Part shown: piece by piece, positions 39,950 through 53,400 of the stretch | Layout: each line of letters starts with the position of its first letter | Position numbering within the stretch: position 1 is the first letter of the stretch | NCBI RefSeq assembly: GCF_000003815.2 | Contig: NC_049988.1 | Span: 20,194,700 to 20,258,699 of the forward strand | Direction: 5' to 3' | Source of the DNA: Branchiostoma floridae | Taxonomy: Eukaryota > Chordata > Leptocardii > Amphioxiformes > Branchiostomatidae | DNA: 64,000 bases | Notes under the pieces: generated by a model | The model's input: only the letters and a program-made list of their open reading frames with translations | Databases searched by the model: none | What the model was told of the DNA's origin: nothing | Translations under genes and position numbers: made by a program

Positions 39950-40440
39950 CTGGATACAGTTCTGTAACTATATAAACTCCACATGTAATGATGACGAGTC
40001 TAGTTACAGTTCTGAAACCATGTGAACTCCACAAATAATGATATGATGGCACTAGTTACAGTCAAACTACAAATATCATGACGACGACCGTATGTTACAG
40101 TTCTGTAACTATATAAACCTGATATGTAATGATTTTCATTTCATTCGTAGTTTTCCCAGTGGAAACACGATTGAATCACTACTTTTCAAGTCTCCCTGTA
40201 TACAAATGTACATACATACAGATACGTTATTACATTACATAATAGTGCTGCAAGATTACATTTAAAAAAACCCTCAAAACTCACTTAATGTCAGTATTTA
40301 TTGACGACCCTATTTATGATTTTATTACTATATAAACCTTGCTTTAATGATGACGACTCTATTTACAGTTCTGTAACTATATACATTTTGTATATGCATC
40401 AACCCCACATGTAATAATGACGACCATAGTCATAGTTCTG
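39950..40440. repeat. Degenerate edge of the 50-bp minisatellite
   Basis: Diverged units with tacagttctgtaactatata, aatgatgacgac and aaactccacat at irregular spacing, grading into the regular array. Confidence 0.8.
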
Positions 40441-41545
40441 TAAGTATATAACTCAGCACACGATGGTGAGGCGCCTACTTAAAGTTATAGTTCTGTAACT
40501 ATATAAACCCCACATATGATAATGACGGCCCTAGTTATAGTTCTGTGACTATATAAACCCCACATATGATAATGACGGCCCTAGTTATAGTTCTGTGGCC
40601 ATATAAACCCCACATATGATAATGACGGCCCTAGTTATAGTTCTGTGGCCATATAAACCCCACATATGATAATGACGGCCCTAGTTATAGTTCTGTGGCT
40701 ATATAAACCCCACATATGATAATGACGGCCCTAGTTATAGTTCTATGACTATGTAAACCCCACATATAATAATGCCGGCCATAGTTATAGTTCTGTGACT
40801 ATATAAACCCCACATATGATAATGCCGGCCATAGTTATAGTTCTGTGACTATATAAACCCCACATATAATAATGCCGGCCATAGTTATAGTTCTGTGACT
40901 ATATAAACCCCACCATGATATGATAATGCCGGCCATAGTTATAGTTCTATGACTATGTAAACCCCACATATAATGATGCCGGCCATAGTTATAGTTCTGT
41001 GACTATATAAACCCCACATATGATAATGCCGGCCATAGTTATAGTTCTATGACTATGAGTATATAACTCAGCACACGATGGTGAGGCGCCTACTTAAAGT
41101 TATAGTTCTATGACTATGTAAACCCCACATATAATAATGCCGGCCATAGTTATAGTTCTGTGACTATATAAACCCCACATATGATAATGCCGGCCATAGT
41201 TATAGTTCTGTGACTATATAAACCCCACATATGATAATGCCGGCCATAGTTATAGTTCTGTGACTATATAAACCCCACATATGATAATGCCGGCCATAGT
41301 TATAGTTCTGTGACTATATAAACCCCACATATAATAATGCCGGCCATAGTTATAGTTCTGTGACTATATAAACCCCACATATGATAATGCCGGCCATAGT
41401 TATAGTTCTGTGACTATATAAACCCCACATATGATAATGCTGGCCATAGTTATAGTTCTGTGACTATATAAACCCCACATATGATAATGCTGGCCATAGT
41501 TATAGTTCTGTGACCATATAAACCCCACATATGATAATGACGGCT
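40440..41545. repeat. 50-bp minisatellite, about 21 copies
   Basis: Unit tatagttctgtgactatata followed by aaccccacatatgataatg and ccggccatagt, spacing 50 bp (for example 40501, 40551, 40601). Two sub-variants: gacggccctag in the left part and gccggccatag in the right. A variant block (gtatataactcagcacacga then tggtgaggcgcctacttaaa) occurs near both 40443 and 41059. Each unit carries tatataaa, a TATA-box consensus, on the plus strand. The right end runs into the last exon of the B4GALNT-like gene and contributes its stop codon. Confidence 0.97.
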
Positions 41546-44500
41546 GATATCATCATGTGCAGCGCGTATGTCTCTATCCGGGGGTACTTCAGGCCGGTGC
41601 AGGTCAGGTTGTCTCGGTACAGGTTATGGGTGGTGCGCATGTCACGGTACTTCCTGGGATGGAAGGAAGGAGGGATGGGTGAATGAATGAACGAATGAAT
41701 GAATGAATGAATGATTACATAAATGAATTAATGGATGGATGGATGGCTGAAGGGATGGGTGGATGGATGGATGGATGGATGGATGGATGGATGGATGGAT
41801 GGATGGATGGATGGATGAATGAATGAGCAAAGGAAGGAAGACATGAAGAATGGAAAGAAGGAAGGGACGAAGAAAAAAGATCCAGGGAACAACGAATGAA
41901 GGAAGAATGAAGGAAGGAAGGAAAGAAGGGACGAACGAAGGAAGGAAGGGACGAAGGATGGGAGAAAGGGACGAAGGTAGGAGGAAAGGAAGGAAGAAAG
42001 GTAAAAATCTCATAAGATGCCGATGTGTCAAACTATAAGAGCATCAAAGGCATCTTGCGTTATAGCTGCGAACACACAGACAAAATCTCGTAGGAAGTCA
42101 CATCCTGAACGGAGAGGCAATACTATGATTATATGATACCTGTCCGTGCGGCGGTACTTCTCGTACAGCGGGTCCGGCTCCGCAGACTTGTTGTGCCCGA
42201 CGATGACGAACCGGCAGACTGCGATCCGGAGCCGGCCCAGCGCGGCGGTGAAGAACTCTGGAACGATAAATGGGAGTCAGATTTCAGAGGAGTGCATTTG
42301 ATTCGATCGATGAACCCGTGTGGCACCCTGCGCCTACCGGAGTTTTTTTGCGGCACGGTCGGGACCCGGATTATTTCTAACTCAGAATTAAAATCAACCC
42401 GAGACCCCGCGACAAATAAACGCCGTCACCTGATCGTGAAAACACCCCGTGGTATCCGTCAGTCCAACGAGACAAATTTATGGTTTCAAAGCCCGGTCTG
42501 GGTCACACGTACGTGTACCCTAACTGGAACCGGCGCAATTGTGAAATCATTATGAATTGGGATCATCATCATATCGCTCCGTACCAGTACTGCAGCCAGG
42601 CCACGGTCTTCTAGTTATCTTCTAGGAGGTCTCGGTTGGAGATGTTGGGGCCTAATAAGCAGTCTTGTGTTAAGACTTGGGGTGTAACGTTACGTACCTT
42701 GGTGTCCGACCCTAGCCTGTGCGGGGTTAGGGTCAAACCCGACCGCCTTCACTTCAGCTGTGGACGCCAGGAAGAAATTCTCCGTGTGGTCCGCTGCGTA
42801 ACAGTCTGTAACGTGTTTGAGTACTGAGTTTATTACTATTCACAAGTAGTCTTATAATGTAATGTTACATTGTAGCTATTCTTCTCCTTGTAATTTACTG
42901 CACAAAACAACATGGCAAACGAAAAAATAACATAGTGTACATTTTATGACCACCAATTCAGTGGTTCAGATACCAGACCATACATTGTTATTGGCAATCA
43001 TGGAAACTCAATTTAACGGACAGAAAAACGCTACTTGTGGCATTACGTACATTGTGCACTATGGAAAAGTTATACTAATGGCCAATGTCTGTTTTGTTAT
43101 CGCAAAAAAATACTTTTGTTTGTAAATTTACTCCTTTCTTGCACACAGCATGCTGTTAAAATATTTTTGGTACGTTTTGTGTTCTTGTTGTCTTTTACAT
43201 CGTACTTTTTTCGTTCCCTAAAACAGCAAGGCTAGGACTTTGATAATGTGACCTAACCCTGCTTACCAGGGAAGCCGTCTATCTCGTGGTAATGTTTCCG
43301 CAGCTTCTCGAAGCAGGCGTGAGTCCGGTTCCCCACCACGCGAATCGCTGACGCAAACTCTTCCAGGTCTTCGTACGCACCGCTGGCCTAAAGGAAAGGT
43401 CGATGAAGGTTAGACTTCCAGGTAATAAGATACGACAAATGGCAGTTACTCAAGCAACTGGATATGATTTCGGAAATGGTCAGACGTTACGGGTAGTATC
43501 CCGGCCACTATCAGTGCCAATGACTTTGAACTCATCTTCAGCTTGACTGCCTACCTTGTTTCCTATTAGATTGGACATACAATATTGTCTTCAGCTCTTT
43601 TATATATATAGTTAGGGTGTAAAAAAATCAATTTATTCCAGATCTCTTTAGTGTTAATGACGAAAGATAGTGGATGCTATCTGAATCGTCTGAATGTTTC
43701 CAAAATCATATCCAGTTGCTTGAGCAACTGCTTTTTGGATTAAATCGGTTATGCAACTTCTACTTGGGAGGTTAATACCCCCTTCACATTAGGCGCGATT
43801 CGATCGGACGACGAGTCTGCGAGCTCTAATTTACGAGGAGGTATGACCCTGACGCCGACGAAGAAATGGCTGAGTTCCCCCTTCCCGTCAGGGTCATGCC
43901 TCCTCGTAATTTAGAGCTCGCAGACTCATCGTCCGATCGAATCGCGCCTAATGTGAAGGGGGTATAAGGACGGTGAAAGGAGATCGAGAGGGACGGGCTC
44001 CAACCTTCTCGTAACCAGGACGAGAGGGCGGCATTACCGACTTCCGACGATCGTTGACCAAGTGATTACGTCACACGTGGGGGAAAATCACGTGTCAGAT
44101 TACAGAAAAATCCCTTGACATCACTTGGGTCAGATAGCTGATAGCTTCGGTTGAAAATTCGGGTGAGTGAAACAGTTTATTTCTCAATATGGTTCTAACT
44201 TACTTTGTTTTAGGTGAGTGAATGACTATGGTATGGTAATTCGACGCATCTGATGGATGACTGAACTGACTTCTTACTGTAGAGATATCGATACAAAAAC
44301 TTGACCTACCACATGGAAATCTGTGCTATCCAGAAGCGCCACCAGCGTCTCCAGTTTGGTGGAGGGTCTGAGGTAGTGATCGTCATCCATGTACAGAAAA
44401 TACTCAGTAGTGACCTGGGATAACCCCAGGTTCCGTCCAGCGAAAAATCCCTATAAGAGATTTATGATAAGAGTCAGACATACTGTATAACAAATAATGT

Positions 44501-47500
44501 CTAGTTTCAACGTAAGCTTTGCTTGATGCACAATCGTATGGGCGTCACAGGCGAAAAATGTGGCCCATGTTGTAATCGGGGTTCCCATGCAAAAGAAAAG
44601 ATACTCAAGAAGTAATGGAAGAAGATGGTAAAAAATGAATGCAGAATCTGATACAGAAACCAGCCTATGATGTTGATAATGAAATGCCAAGTATAGCAGG
44701 TAACGTTTAGAAATGTAGACCTTACATTTAGAATACACAGTACCCTGCAGATGATTTCAAATGGCTTTCGAGTTTTAAGATAAAAAGTGTCGAATAGAGA
44801 TTGCCGTACAGCAGTTACCCAAGCAACTGGATATGATTTTCGAAACGCTCAAGACGTTTCAGGTAGCATCTACAGCCTTTCATCAGTGGCATTGGCAGTG
44901 AGTGCTACCTGAATTGTCTGACCGTTTCCAAAACAATCTATTCATTTATTTGGCGTATTTTACTTCGGTGTCTAACATTCATCGACGTAAAATGGACTGC
45001 ATTCAGTTGGCACAGCAGATAACTTACCGCATGTTCCGGCATCCTGTAGTGGTCTGTGTAGTCTTCCTTTACATCTTGGTATCGCTCCTCAGGGCTGTCG
45101 TCTGCTACGATGATCCTGGTTCCGGGGTAAAACCTTCTGAAGCTGTCGATCAGCTGCCTGACGTGGTCGTACCTCAGAAAAGCCTTCACTACCACTGTCA
45201 CCCTGTCCTGAACTCTGCCTGAATAGGTAGTAGAAGAAATCATAAAATATTTATCTCATATAAAAGTAGAATATTAAAAGCTGTCGATCATCTGCCTGAC
45301 GTGGTACCTTAGGAATGCCTTTAAAACTACTGTTACCAGGACCTGGAGAGATGCAAACCTGCATGCAAAATGAGATATAAGAAAAAAACTAAGGTAGATT
45401 CTTGTAGAGATTTGAAACGCCTGGAACTGTGTTTTTTATGTCTGGTAGCGGATCAAGCTGCTCGACACCACTNNNNNNNNNNNNNNNNNNNNNNNNNNNN
45501 NNNNNNNNNNNNNNNNNNNNNNNNNNNNNNNNNNNNNNNNNNNNNNNNNNNNNNNNNNNNNNNNNNNNNNNNNNNTAAAAAAAAGATCCGACACGATCCT
45601 TAATGCAGCCTTGCTTTCCTTGCTGATCTTTGTTAACATACCTTCCATTGCCATTTGAATCCTTTAAGTAGTATGCATTTTGGTAACCAAGATTTTGAGT
45701 CACAACATTTCAAACTCTTGACGTTGCCCCATCCTCATTCTTCTTAGGGCTATTGTAGCTTCCCGTACCAGGTTTCTCCATCCTTTCAAATTCTAACGTC
45801 GCCATATCAAAAGCCTGCATTCAAACCTGTTCCTGGATACTGACTTAGGCTATGACATTACTCATTTCAGCTTTATTTCAGGTACTTGGTCCATCTTAAC
45901 CGTCAGCATGCAAAACAAGAATACTGTAACAGTTATGATATTATAGTAATTCACTCAATCTGACATGGGTAGTAAGAATTTGCGGTATCTAACCTGCCCC
46001 TTGCTCGAAGAGCCACGTGACTTGTCGGTGCTGGATATGGATGGGAATTGTGGCGTTGAACTTGTCAAAGTAGACTTCCACTGGAACAAAAAATCATATA
46101 ACACTATAATTCCACTGCTGAATAAAGCGCACCTTCATTATGATGATCCTAAAAATCCAATCATAAGCCTTGAGGCAGGTAAAGACAATTATATAAAGAC
46201 CAATAGTTCCATAGTCCATCGCGGCTAGGACATGGTATTGGAAGGTGAAGCCCATCCTTTACTTTCTACATCCTTTTAATTACTTTCCCAAACGAAGTCA
46301 TTTTTGTTCAGAGAAAGTCGTATCAAGTGCACTTCCCAATGGAACTAGACCGATCGCTTGATACGATTTGAACCCAGGGCCTCTCTGTTCTGTGCCAGAT
46401 ACCATAAAGTTTATTCACGACTTTATGCTCAGTACGTTTTTTAAGTCGTATGCCGATATCGATCACAGAAACGTACCTATGTCAAACATGTTACCGTCAA
46501 ACTCCGTGTTCTGGTAGACGACCTGCTGTAGCTGTAGGTTAAGCAGAGACGGGTTTGATGTCCGGATGACCAAGTCGGCAGTTTTCACTCCGTCCACCTT
46601 CACGGTTTCCACATCGGCGAGTAGTTTGAATATCCCTCTCCTGCTGTGGAGTTTAACCTCAAGTTCTGCGCCGCTGAAATGTTTCTTGCCATCAAACCAT
46701 TCGATTTGTAAGCCTGGAAAATATAACATAAACATGACTTTTGGTGAAAAATAAAAATGTATATGGCTGCCAAGCTATGAAACTCTCTAAATCACAACTG
46801 CTTCTTCTTCTTTATAACATTTTAGCATTTAAAAATAATGTTCACCTCTCCTAGTATAATTATTTCCACCAACCAACACTTCAGTTTATTGCCTTGAAGT
46901 GGTCAAATGACCTTGAATTGAACAAGCCTGTTAGAAATTATCGATCTTGCGTAGCTCACTGAAGAGCCATTCTTCCATCGATCCACTGGTCGTGACAGAG
47001 AGGACAGACGCTATGTACATCATTTACAGGCACCAGAAAAAACCTCAAGCTCTTTTCGACAAGAACGATGAACAGTGGAGACATAATGATTCTGTTACTG
47101 TTTGACTGTCAACAACAAGACTACCAGGGATGCAAATCTAATGCTAAAAAGTGTCGCTAAGTATTGCCTTTGTTGAAACAGATTTACAATGCTTATTTCA
47201 CATAGATAGCTGACGTGCGTGTATTTAGAATAGACACTTGTTACTTTTCACTGTCTGTATCATTGCAATTAGCCTACGGGCATGGATTTGCAAATAAATT
47301 ATCTTTATATCTTTCATTCACAACATACAGACTTTAGCAAACAAGCATTTTGTTCTTAATCTTTTTTAAAGTAGAACAATGTATGAAAATAAGTATAAGC
47401 AACAATGAAAATGGGAAGCTAAAAGTAAGTAATAGGACAAATCTAATGTGCGATCTTCAAAAACGTAGTAGAATACCCACCTTCCATTTGCACAGCCCTT

Positions 47501-49333
47501 AGTGGCTGCACGTACAGTCCATGGGCAGGGTAGCTAATAGGTGAGAACCCGTCTACTTGGTTAGGGAAATCTTTGAACTTCGATCGTCTGTAAAAGAAGG
47601 AGATACAATGTCGAATGTCATATGATATCATACAGTACAGTTTTACTTTGGTGAAAGTTCAAGACAGAATCCTTGTATGTGGAAATCTTTGAAATCGATC
47701 GTCCGCATATCCGCAAACAGATCTGAAACATTGACTGGACATCCGTACTTAAACGCTACAGAGCTCGTAACACATGGTGCAGTACAGTACTGCGATGCAA
47801 ATGAAATTATTTGACACATTTAGAAATACAGCAAAAGCCAATTAATATCACAACGGATTACAAACCAAATCTGTTGATTGCAGGGGACCCCAAAATCCCA
47901 AACCGGTGCGGTCCGACTGGATATCTTCGCATTGTTACATCGCCCGGATAATTGCTCGAAATACAATGTCAAATCTAATGTGCAATTAAACGTTTCTACT
48001 GTAGTACGAAAAACAATACATTGATTCCTTACCGTCGCGTGTACCTCTCCAGACTAGCCTGTTGATTTTTCTGTCTCTCTTTCCACTTGGCGGGAGAGAA
48101 GAAGTCTTTGTGCCACTTTCCTGTACAAACGCACTCCTTCTCTCCGATATACCTGGATAAAAAAGTATAATTTCTTACGAAGTTCTTTAGGGAGTAGATG
48201 AAACATAAAATGCTCGACTCTGTTGTTACGACTTCCATTTGGAGTTATTTGCGTTTATAGCTAGTAAGATGTCTTTAGTGTATCTGAAAGGAGCCTGGAA
48301 AAATTCCTATGCGCATGCCGATATTTGGATTGAGTTTGCAAAACTAATCATAGTAACCATGAGCTCAAACCATGAGCTTGGACACGTCACCTACTCATTC
48401 AAGCAAGTGGTTTCTAAAATATAGCAGTATTAACCTACGTCAAGGTACAGGTCTAACTACAACAAAGCACAATTCTGTACGCCAAATAATAGTTACTCAG
48501 GCAACTAGATATGGTTATATGGAAATATTCAGACATTCCACGTAGCATTCAATACTTTTCGCATGTGACAATGACCAGACCTATACCCTAACTTCGAATT
48601 GATATGCTAAGGGGGTACGTGTAAAGACAAGTAAGGAAACAGAAGTAAGACAATGTCAACTAACTCTGTAACTCGAGGATCCGAGGGAAGATTGTTGTTT
48701 TCCTTGCCAAGCTGTGGGGTCAGCAGTATTGCCTTGATTTCGTACCCAGCAGGAGCTCTGGGTTTCCTGATGACGTGGCTGGTTCCCATTGGTTGGTCCG
48801 TGTTACAGTTTAGAGCAGGAATCCAGCACCAAAGGGTTGCCAGGGTGCTGTAGGGAGACATTGGTCATTTTCAAATAGGGTGTAATGTTACAATGCTACG
48901 TACATAACCCACTTGTTGCATACCATAAAAATCTCAGAAATTTTCACATGTTTTTCACGTGTTGCCAATCAACAAAAATGTCCCTTAGATAAAACGAGTT
49001 TAAATGAAAGAATGTTGATAAATATCAATCAAACTTAATGTTTGTATTTCATATTGTTCTTAAGTGTAAAGCATATTATTCGTTTCACTTTACATTTGTA
49101 ACAATATGACAGTACAACAATGATATGGCCCTAAACTAAATGGAAAAGTTTCCATCTCTTGTACAATTTTAGTTTACCACTTTTGTATTATTTCTTATGA
49201 TATCAGTCAAGGAGTTAAATGTCTTCGTTCATCAAATATAACAGCAAGGTAAATATGGGGCCTCTTACTTGCCAATGATGAAAGACGTAATGGCCACCAA
49301 CAGCAGCTTTCTGTCCACTGCTTGGATGAACAT
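41500..49333 (-). CDS. B4GALNT1-like beta-1,4-N-acetylgalactosaminyltransferase (GT12), 12 exons
   Basis: Exons 49333-49269, 48847-48665, 48152-48033, 47587-47481, 46713-46477, 46080-45994, 45218-45028, 44450-44310, 43387-43267, 42805-42698, 42257-42140, 41653-41500; all phases fit, giving 543 aa (human B4GALNT1 533). Residues about 10-30 are a Golgi anchor ([13 protein letters not shown]). The catalytic region shows [32 protein letters not shown] (about 295-309), [20 protein letters not shown] (the DDD metal motif at about 352), DGFPG, ENFFLAS, VGFDP and [18 protein letters not shown], all in the order of the GT12 family. It should add GalNAc from UDP-GalNAc to a glycolipid or glycoprotein; the acceptor cannot be told. 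The last 14 residues or so, ending VYMVTEL and TAA, come from the minisatellite. Intron 6 contains an N gap and a decayed copy of the start of exon 7. Confidence 0.93.
41660..42005. repeat. Tetranucleotide microsatellite tract (ggat/gaat/ggaa)
   Basis: About 340 bp of purine-rich short repeats: (gaat)n near 41685-41715, (ggat)n at about 41730-41815, then ggaa and ggac variants. Directly upstream (in the transcribed direction) of the last exon of the B4GALNT-like gene, within 10 bp of its acceptor. Confidence 0.97.
43395..43510. repeat. Dispersed repeat family D, representative copy
   Basis: Contains gtcgatgaaggttagacttc, caggtaataagata, cagttactcaagcaactgga and tatgatttcggaaatggtca. Other copies or pieces: 31598-31680, 43700-43745 (reverse), 44800-44935, 48484-48570, 51495-51620 and 55610-55665. 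Class unknown; no open frame. Confidence 0.75.
43776..43965. mobile_element. Palindromic MITE (family A), copy 2
   Basis: Near-perfect inverted ends tacccccttcacattaggcg / cgcctaatgtgaagggggta, continuing through attcgatcggacgacgag and aggaggtatgaccctga. Matches 5906-6100. Lies in intron 8 of the B4GALNT-like gene and is better preserved than copy 1. Confidence 0.95.
45279..45345 (-). pseudogene. Decayed copy of the start of B4GALNT-like exon 7
   Basis: On the minus strand the sequence encodes [20 protein letters not shown] and a stop, homologous to the [21 protein letters not shown] part of exon 7 at 45218-45028, about 110 bp upstream of it in the transcribed direction. One codon is missing and the rest of the exon is absent. 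Confidence 0.8.
45473..45575. other. Assembly gap (103 N)
   Basis: Run of N in intron 6 of the B4GALNT-like gene. Confidence 1.
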
Positions 49334-50492
49334 CCTTCCAGAATTCTTCAATTGCAAAAAAATCGTAAACACTCAGATGATAAGACAAGTGGCAAAAGAA
49401 AGGCTGAAGTCAGCGATCAATTGCCAGCGACACAAAACAAATGGTTGCAATTATCATTACAACCTAGGCTAGATAGCAATCGAATCACGATATATAACAA
49501 GTCCCATTGCCAAAATGAAACCTTATGTGTATAAATCTAAATATTTCTCTCATAGATATAGATATACCTAACCACAACCCAAATACAATCAGTCCGTATG
49601 ACCCCATATCCTCTGAGTTAGGCAAACGTCGCTGTTGGACCAGAATATCATTATATAACCGTGGCGATGAAATGATAATATAATGTAAACGTTAGTAAGT
49701 ACAGTGTAGCACAATTATCCTATCTCCTACTTCAATGAAACACCCACCTCAGCGATTCGTACGAATTGTCAACAAAAACGCATAACCTCCTTGGTATAAG
49801 GCTGCTGGGTCGGCCATATTGACTGCGTGCTGTGTCTCTCTTCTTCCGTGTCTCGATTCGGCTCCCCTTCCGACGTCTCAAGAACCTTGTTGGCTCATTG
49901 TAGTCCGTAAAAATGGCCCTTTAAAGTAAACAAGTGTCACATAACGTGCAAAGGAACACAGTTTGGGGACTTGCAGAGCTCCGAGAACGTCACCACGAAA
50001 CGTAAACAAAAACCGGTCTAACAAGTCATAGGGACTGACGACCTTTGACACTACAAGTACAACTCGTACGACAGACAACCAAAAAAAATGAGTGATTACT
50101 ACTGACTATTGCTATTTGAGAACATAAGAAGTTTTAACTTTACTTCATTTGAGGGGCCAATCTATACAGAAGACGGAATATCCCTTCAGCAATTTGTCCT
50201 ATCAAGCCTAAACATCGCCGGTTACATTATGTTATATATCATTATTTCAAGTGGCACAGCAACCAAGATTCGACGTTAAGTCAAAACGAGATGTGGTTCG
50301 CCCTCTATCAATCTACATCTGGAGAAAAAAAAGACACATCAATATGGCTAGACTTTCTCAAAAGTGTGGAACGGCCGCGTCATACGTACAAATATTGATT
50401 TGGACTGTTACGTCATACCTCTATTCTATGTGGGTAATCAGTGTTAATCTAGTCTTACCCTTTGACCCAGGGGTCATACCACCACCATCAAC
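49334..50492. promoter_or_regulatory. Head-to-head region between the B4GALNT-like and KLHL-A genes
   Basis: 1.16 kb between divergent start codons. No coding region recognised. 49880-50050 is a little richer in GC; no core promoter motif stands out. Confidence 0.45.
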
Positions 50493-53400
50493 ATGGCTGC
50501 CGCTGACCAAGAACCCCACGTCCCAGCTCGTTTCTACAAAGATTTGAGCTATCTGGACGGGTTTCTTGGAACGGTAGGCGACTTACAGAAGGCTGGGGTA
50601 CTGCAGGATGTCGTCCTTGAAGTCGGGGATCGGCGGTTTCCCTGCCATCGGCTTGTTCTGTCCGCGGCCAGCCCCTACTTCAGGGCCATGTTTACAAGTG
50701 ACATGGCGGAAAGTCGTCAGAAGACGGTTGTTTTACAGGTATTGTTGGCGTGACGTGTGGTTTAATAAAATAGAACGAAACAGGGACCTTTTAACTCCCA
50801 AATGTGTCGGCTTTCTTGTGTGCCAAACCACCACCCCCCTCCCCATTGACTGGTGTTTTGTGAGGCTGTGCTGTGCAGGTTTCACATAGCCTTTATGGGA
50901 ATTTGTTTGGTGATCAGTTGATTGATTGATTGATTGATCTTATAGGGTTGTCCCTTCAGTCTAGATGACTGATTTCCAAGGGAGCCCTGAGACATGTTCG
51001 CGCATGTTTACACGGCGGGGTTACTAGTATATCGCCCCTTACGGGGTGACATACCCTTTCGCTGGTAAATCACCGTGTGGCTGATACGGAATGGAGGTTC
51101 GCTAGGCCTCCATCCGGATGATTTGAAGTGAATTACCAACTCCAGACAGAAGGGTTTGTTCCATCTCACACCGCACCATCGCACATGTGGGGGTTCTTAA
51201 ACGTGCATGGGGTGTGACTCTCCCCATACACGGGACCTCCATTTAACGTCCTATCCGAGGGACAGCCCTAGCCGAAGCTAGGTACTCATTTTCACCTGAG
51301 TATAGTGAGGAAATCCATGTAAAGTGCCTTTCCCAAGGGCACAAGATTGGTGACACGCAGTCGGATTCGAACCCGCCACCTCTCGGTCACGAGGCACAAA
51401 TCCTGCCGCTGCGCCAGACGATCTCACGTTAATGTGCATGTGGTATAGATAAAATAATGGAGTGGGATGACAATTACACATTTGAACAAATGCGTGTACA
51501 CGTTGATGAAGGTTTAGACATTCAGGTAATAACTTTTGCCCCAAAGCAGTTACTAAGTTAGTAGTATTCTTCGCAACTGAGGATGATTTTTGAAACGGTC
51601 AGGCGTTTCAGGTAGCATCCACTACAGGGTTTATCAAGTTTTCTAAAAATCATTTGTCCTATCGGGCAAGTACATGTACATGCAAAATTTACTTGCCCTA
51701 GCCAGTTTTCTGCTTGCCCCAAAATTTAACTAACATTTTCCACTATGTATTTTGATGTGCAGCAATGGAATTCTGTTATTATTTGCTCTATTTTTCTGTG
51801 TTGACCAATGCTTGATGCGATAACTGTGATAAGCAACAAGTATATAAAAATCTCATGGAAAAATGTTGCCCGATCGGACAAGTGGGGAAGGGCATTCACT
51901 TGCCCGATGGACACTTTCACTTGCTCGGGACAATTGGGCTAGTGGACTTGTTCAACCCTGCACTACCTTTCAAGTGACAAGTTACTCGTACATCTTGTAA
52001 CATACTTTCCAGCTATATTTTTGAACATTGTTTATATGTGATATTCTTCTGCAGGGTTTGGATGCAGTTGTGTTTGGGGAGATCCTGAGTTACATCTACT
52101 CGGGAACCCTCCATGTGTCCCTGGACAAAGTGCAGCCCCTGTACCAGGCAGCCGACCTCCTCCAACTGGACTATGTGAGAGACACCTGCAGCAGCTACAT
52201 GGCCATTAATGTGGAGCACTCCACCTGTGTGGACCTGTACAAGTTTGCTGATGTCTTCTCTGTTGATAGGGTCCGGAAAAGTTGTCTGCAGTGGATCTAT
52301 GAAAACTTTCAGGTTGGTTGTAAAAATGATGATTTTTTTGTTTAAAAAAATTGATTAAGTAACATCTTTACAGTACCATACCATATGAACCATATACAGA
52401 TTACCTCCAGTGATGAGTTCTGCAGCCTGAGTGTAAATCAGCTGACTGACATCATCAGCCACGATGAGCTGGATGTTAAAGAGGAGACAACAGTGTGGGA
52501 GGCTGTGGTGAGATGGGTGCAGCACAGCAGGGAGGACAGGTTGGTGTTGTACAGTTATAATTTCCCTCCACTCAAAGCCCATGAGTACTTCCCTCACACT
52601 CAAAAACCACCAAAACAACTAGTCATGGATACGTAACCAGCAGATGCCACTTACTGCACTGAGTCCTCAAGCCAAAGATGTGTTCACGCTCGGTCATGCG
52701 GCATATTAACGTGGTTGCAGTTCCAGAGGCATTATCATTAACATTTTTGTCCACCTTGTGCCTACTTCATTCCATGTATCTCTGCCAAAGCTTAACTCTG
52801 TCAAGTTTTGCTAGCTTGTCCATGAGGCTAAGTAACCCTTACTTGTCTGAAATAATGTAAAAATTTCTTTCTGAAAAAAAGAAAGAAAAAAATGTCATAC
52901 TGTACCCTGTGCCCTATAGACTGCATCACCTACCTAACATCCTCCCTCACATCCGCTTCAACCTGCTGACCTCCAAGAACAGAGCAGTCATCTTGGAGCA
53001 CCCGCTGGTCAGAGAGGATGCTGGGATCTCTGAGGTCATCAGGTCTTTGGTACAGACAGAAAACCCAGACCTGAAGCCGAGATTTGGGATGACCATGGAA
53101 ATGGTCATTCTCTCCAATGTAGAGTATGTATACACTTTTTGTTTGTTTGACTTTCTCGGTTGGCACGTATTCTTGCACTTGACTCTCCACATTTTCTAGT
53201 CATACAGTACACATTTCTACGTACAGTGCAGTGAGTGATGTAGATATAACATAAGGTAAAGGCAGTCTCATTGTTTCTTTGAAGCAGTAGGGGAGCTTAG
53301 CAACTATCCACTGTATCTGGGCATAGCATTGGGAGGCAGAGCTTAACCCTCTCTTGCCACTGGGTTTTATTATGTTTACCTCCTTAAACAAAGTCAGGTA

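Noticed and set aside
40440-41545. Array of genuine promoters
   Set aside because: The TATA consensus is a by-product of the unit sequence; no initiator or downstream gene on the plus strand. Kept only as a speculative finding.
42290-42550. GC-rich plus-strand open frame of 140 codons
   Set aside because: Overlaps an exon and an intron of the minus-strand glycosyltransferase and has no family resemblance.
51340-51425. tRNA gene on the minus strand
   Set aside because: The A and B boxes are good, but the sequence continues into a repeat core found at two other places in the window, so it is a tRNA-derived SINE head.
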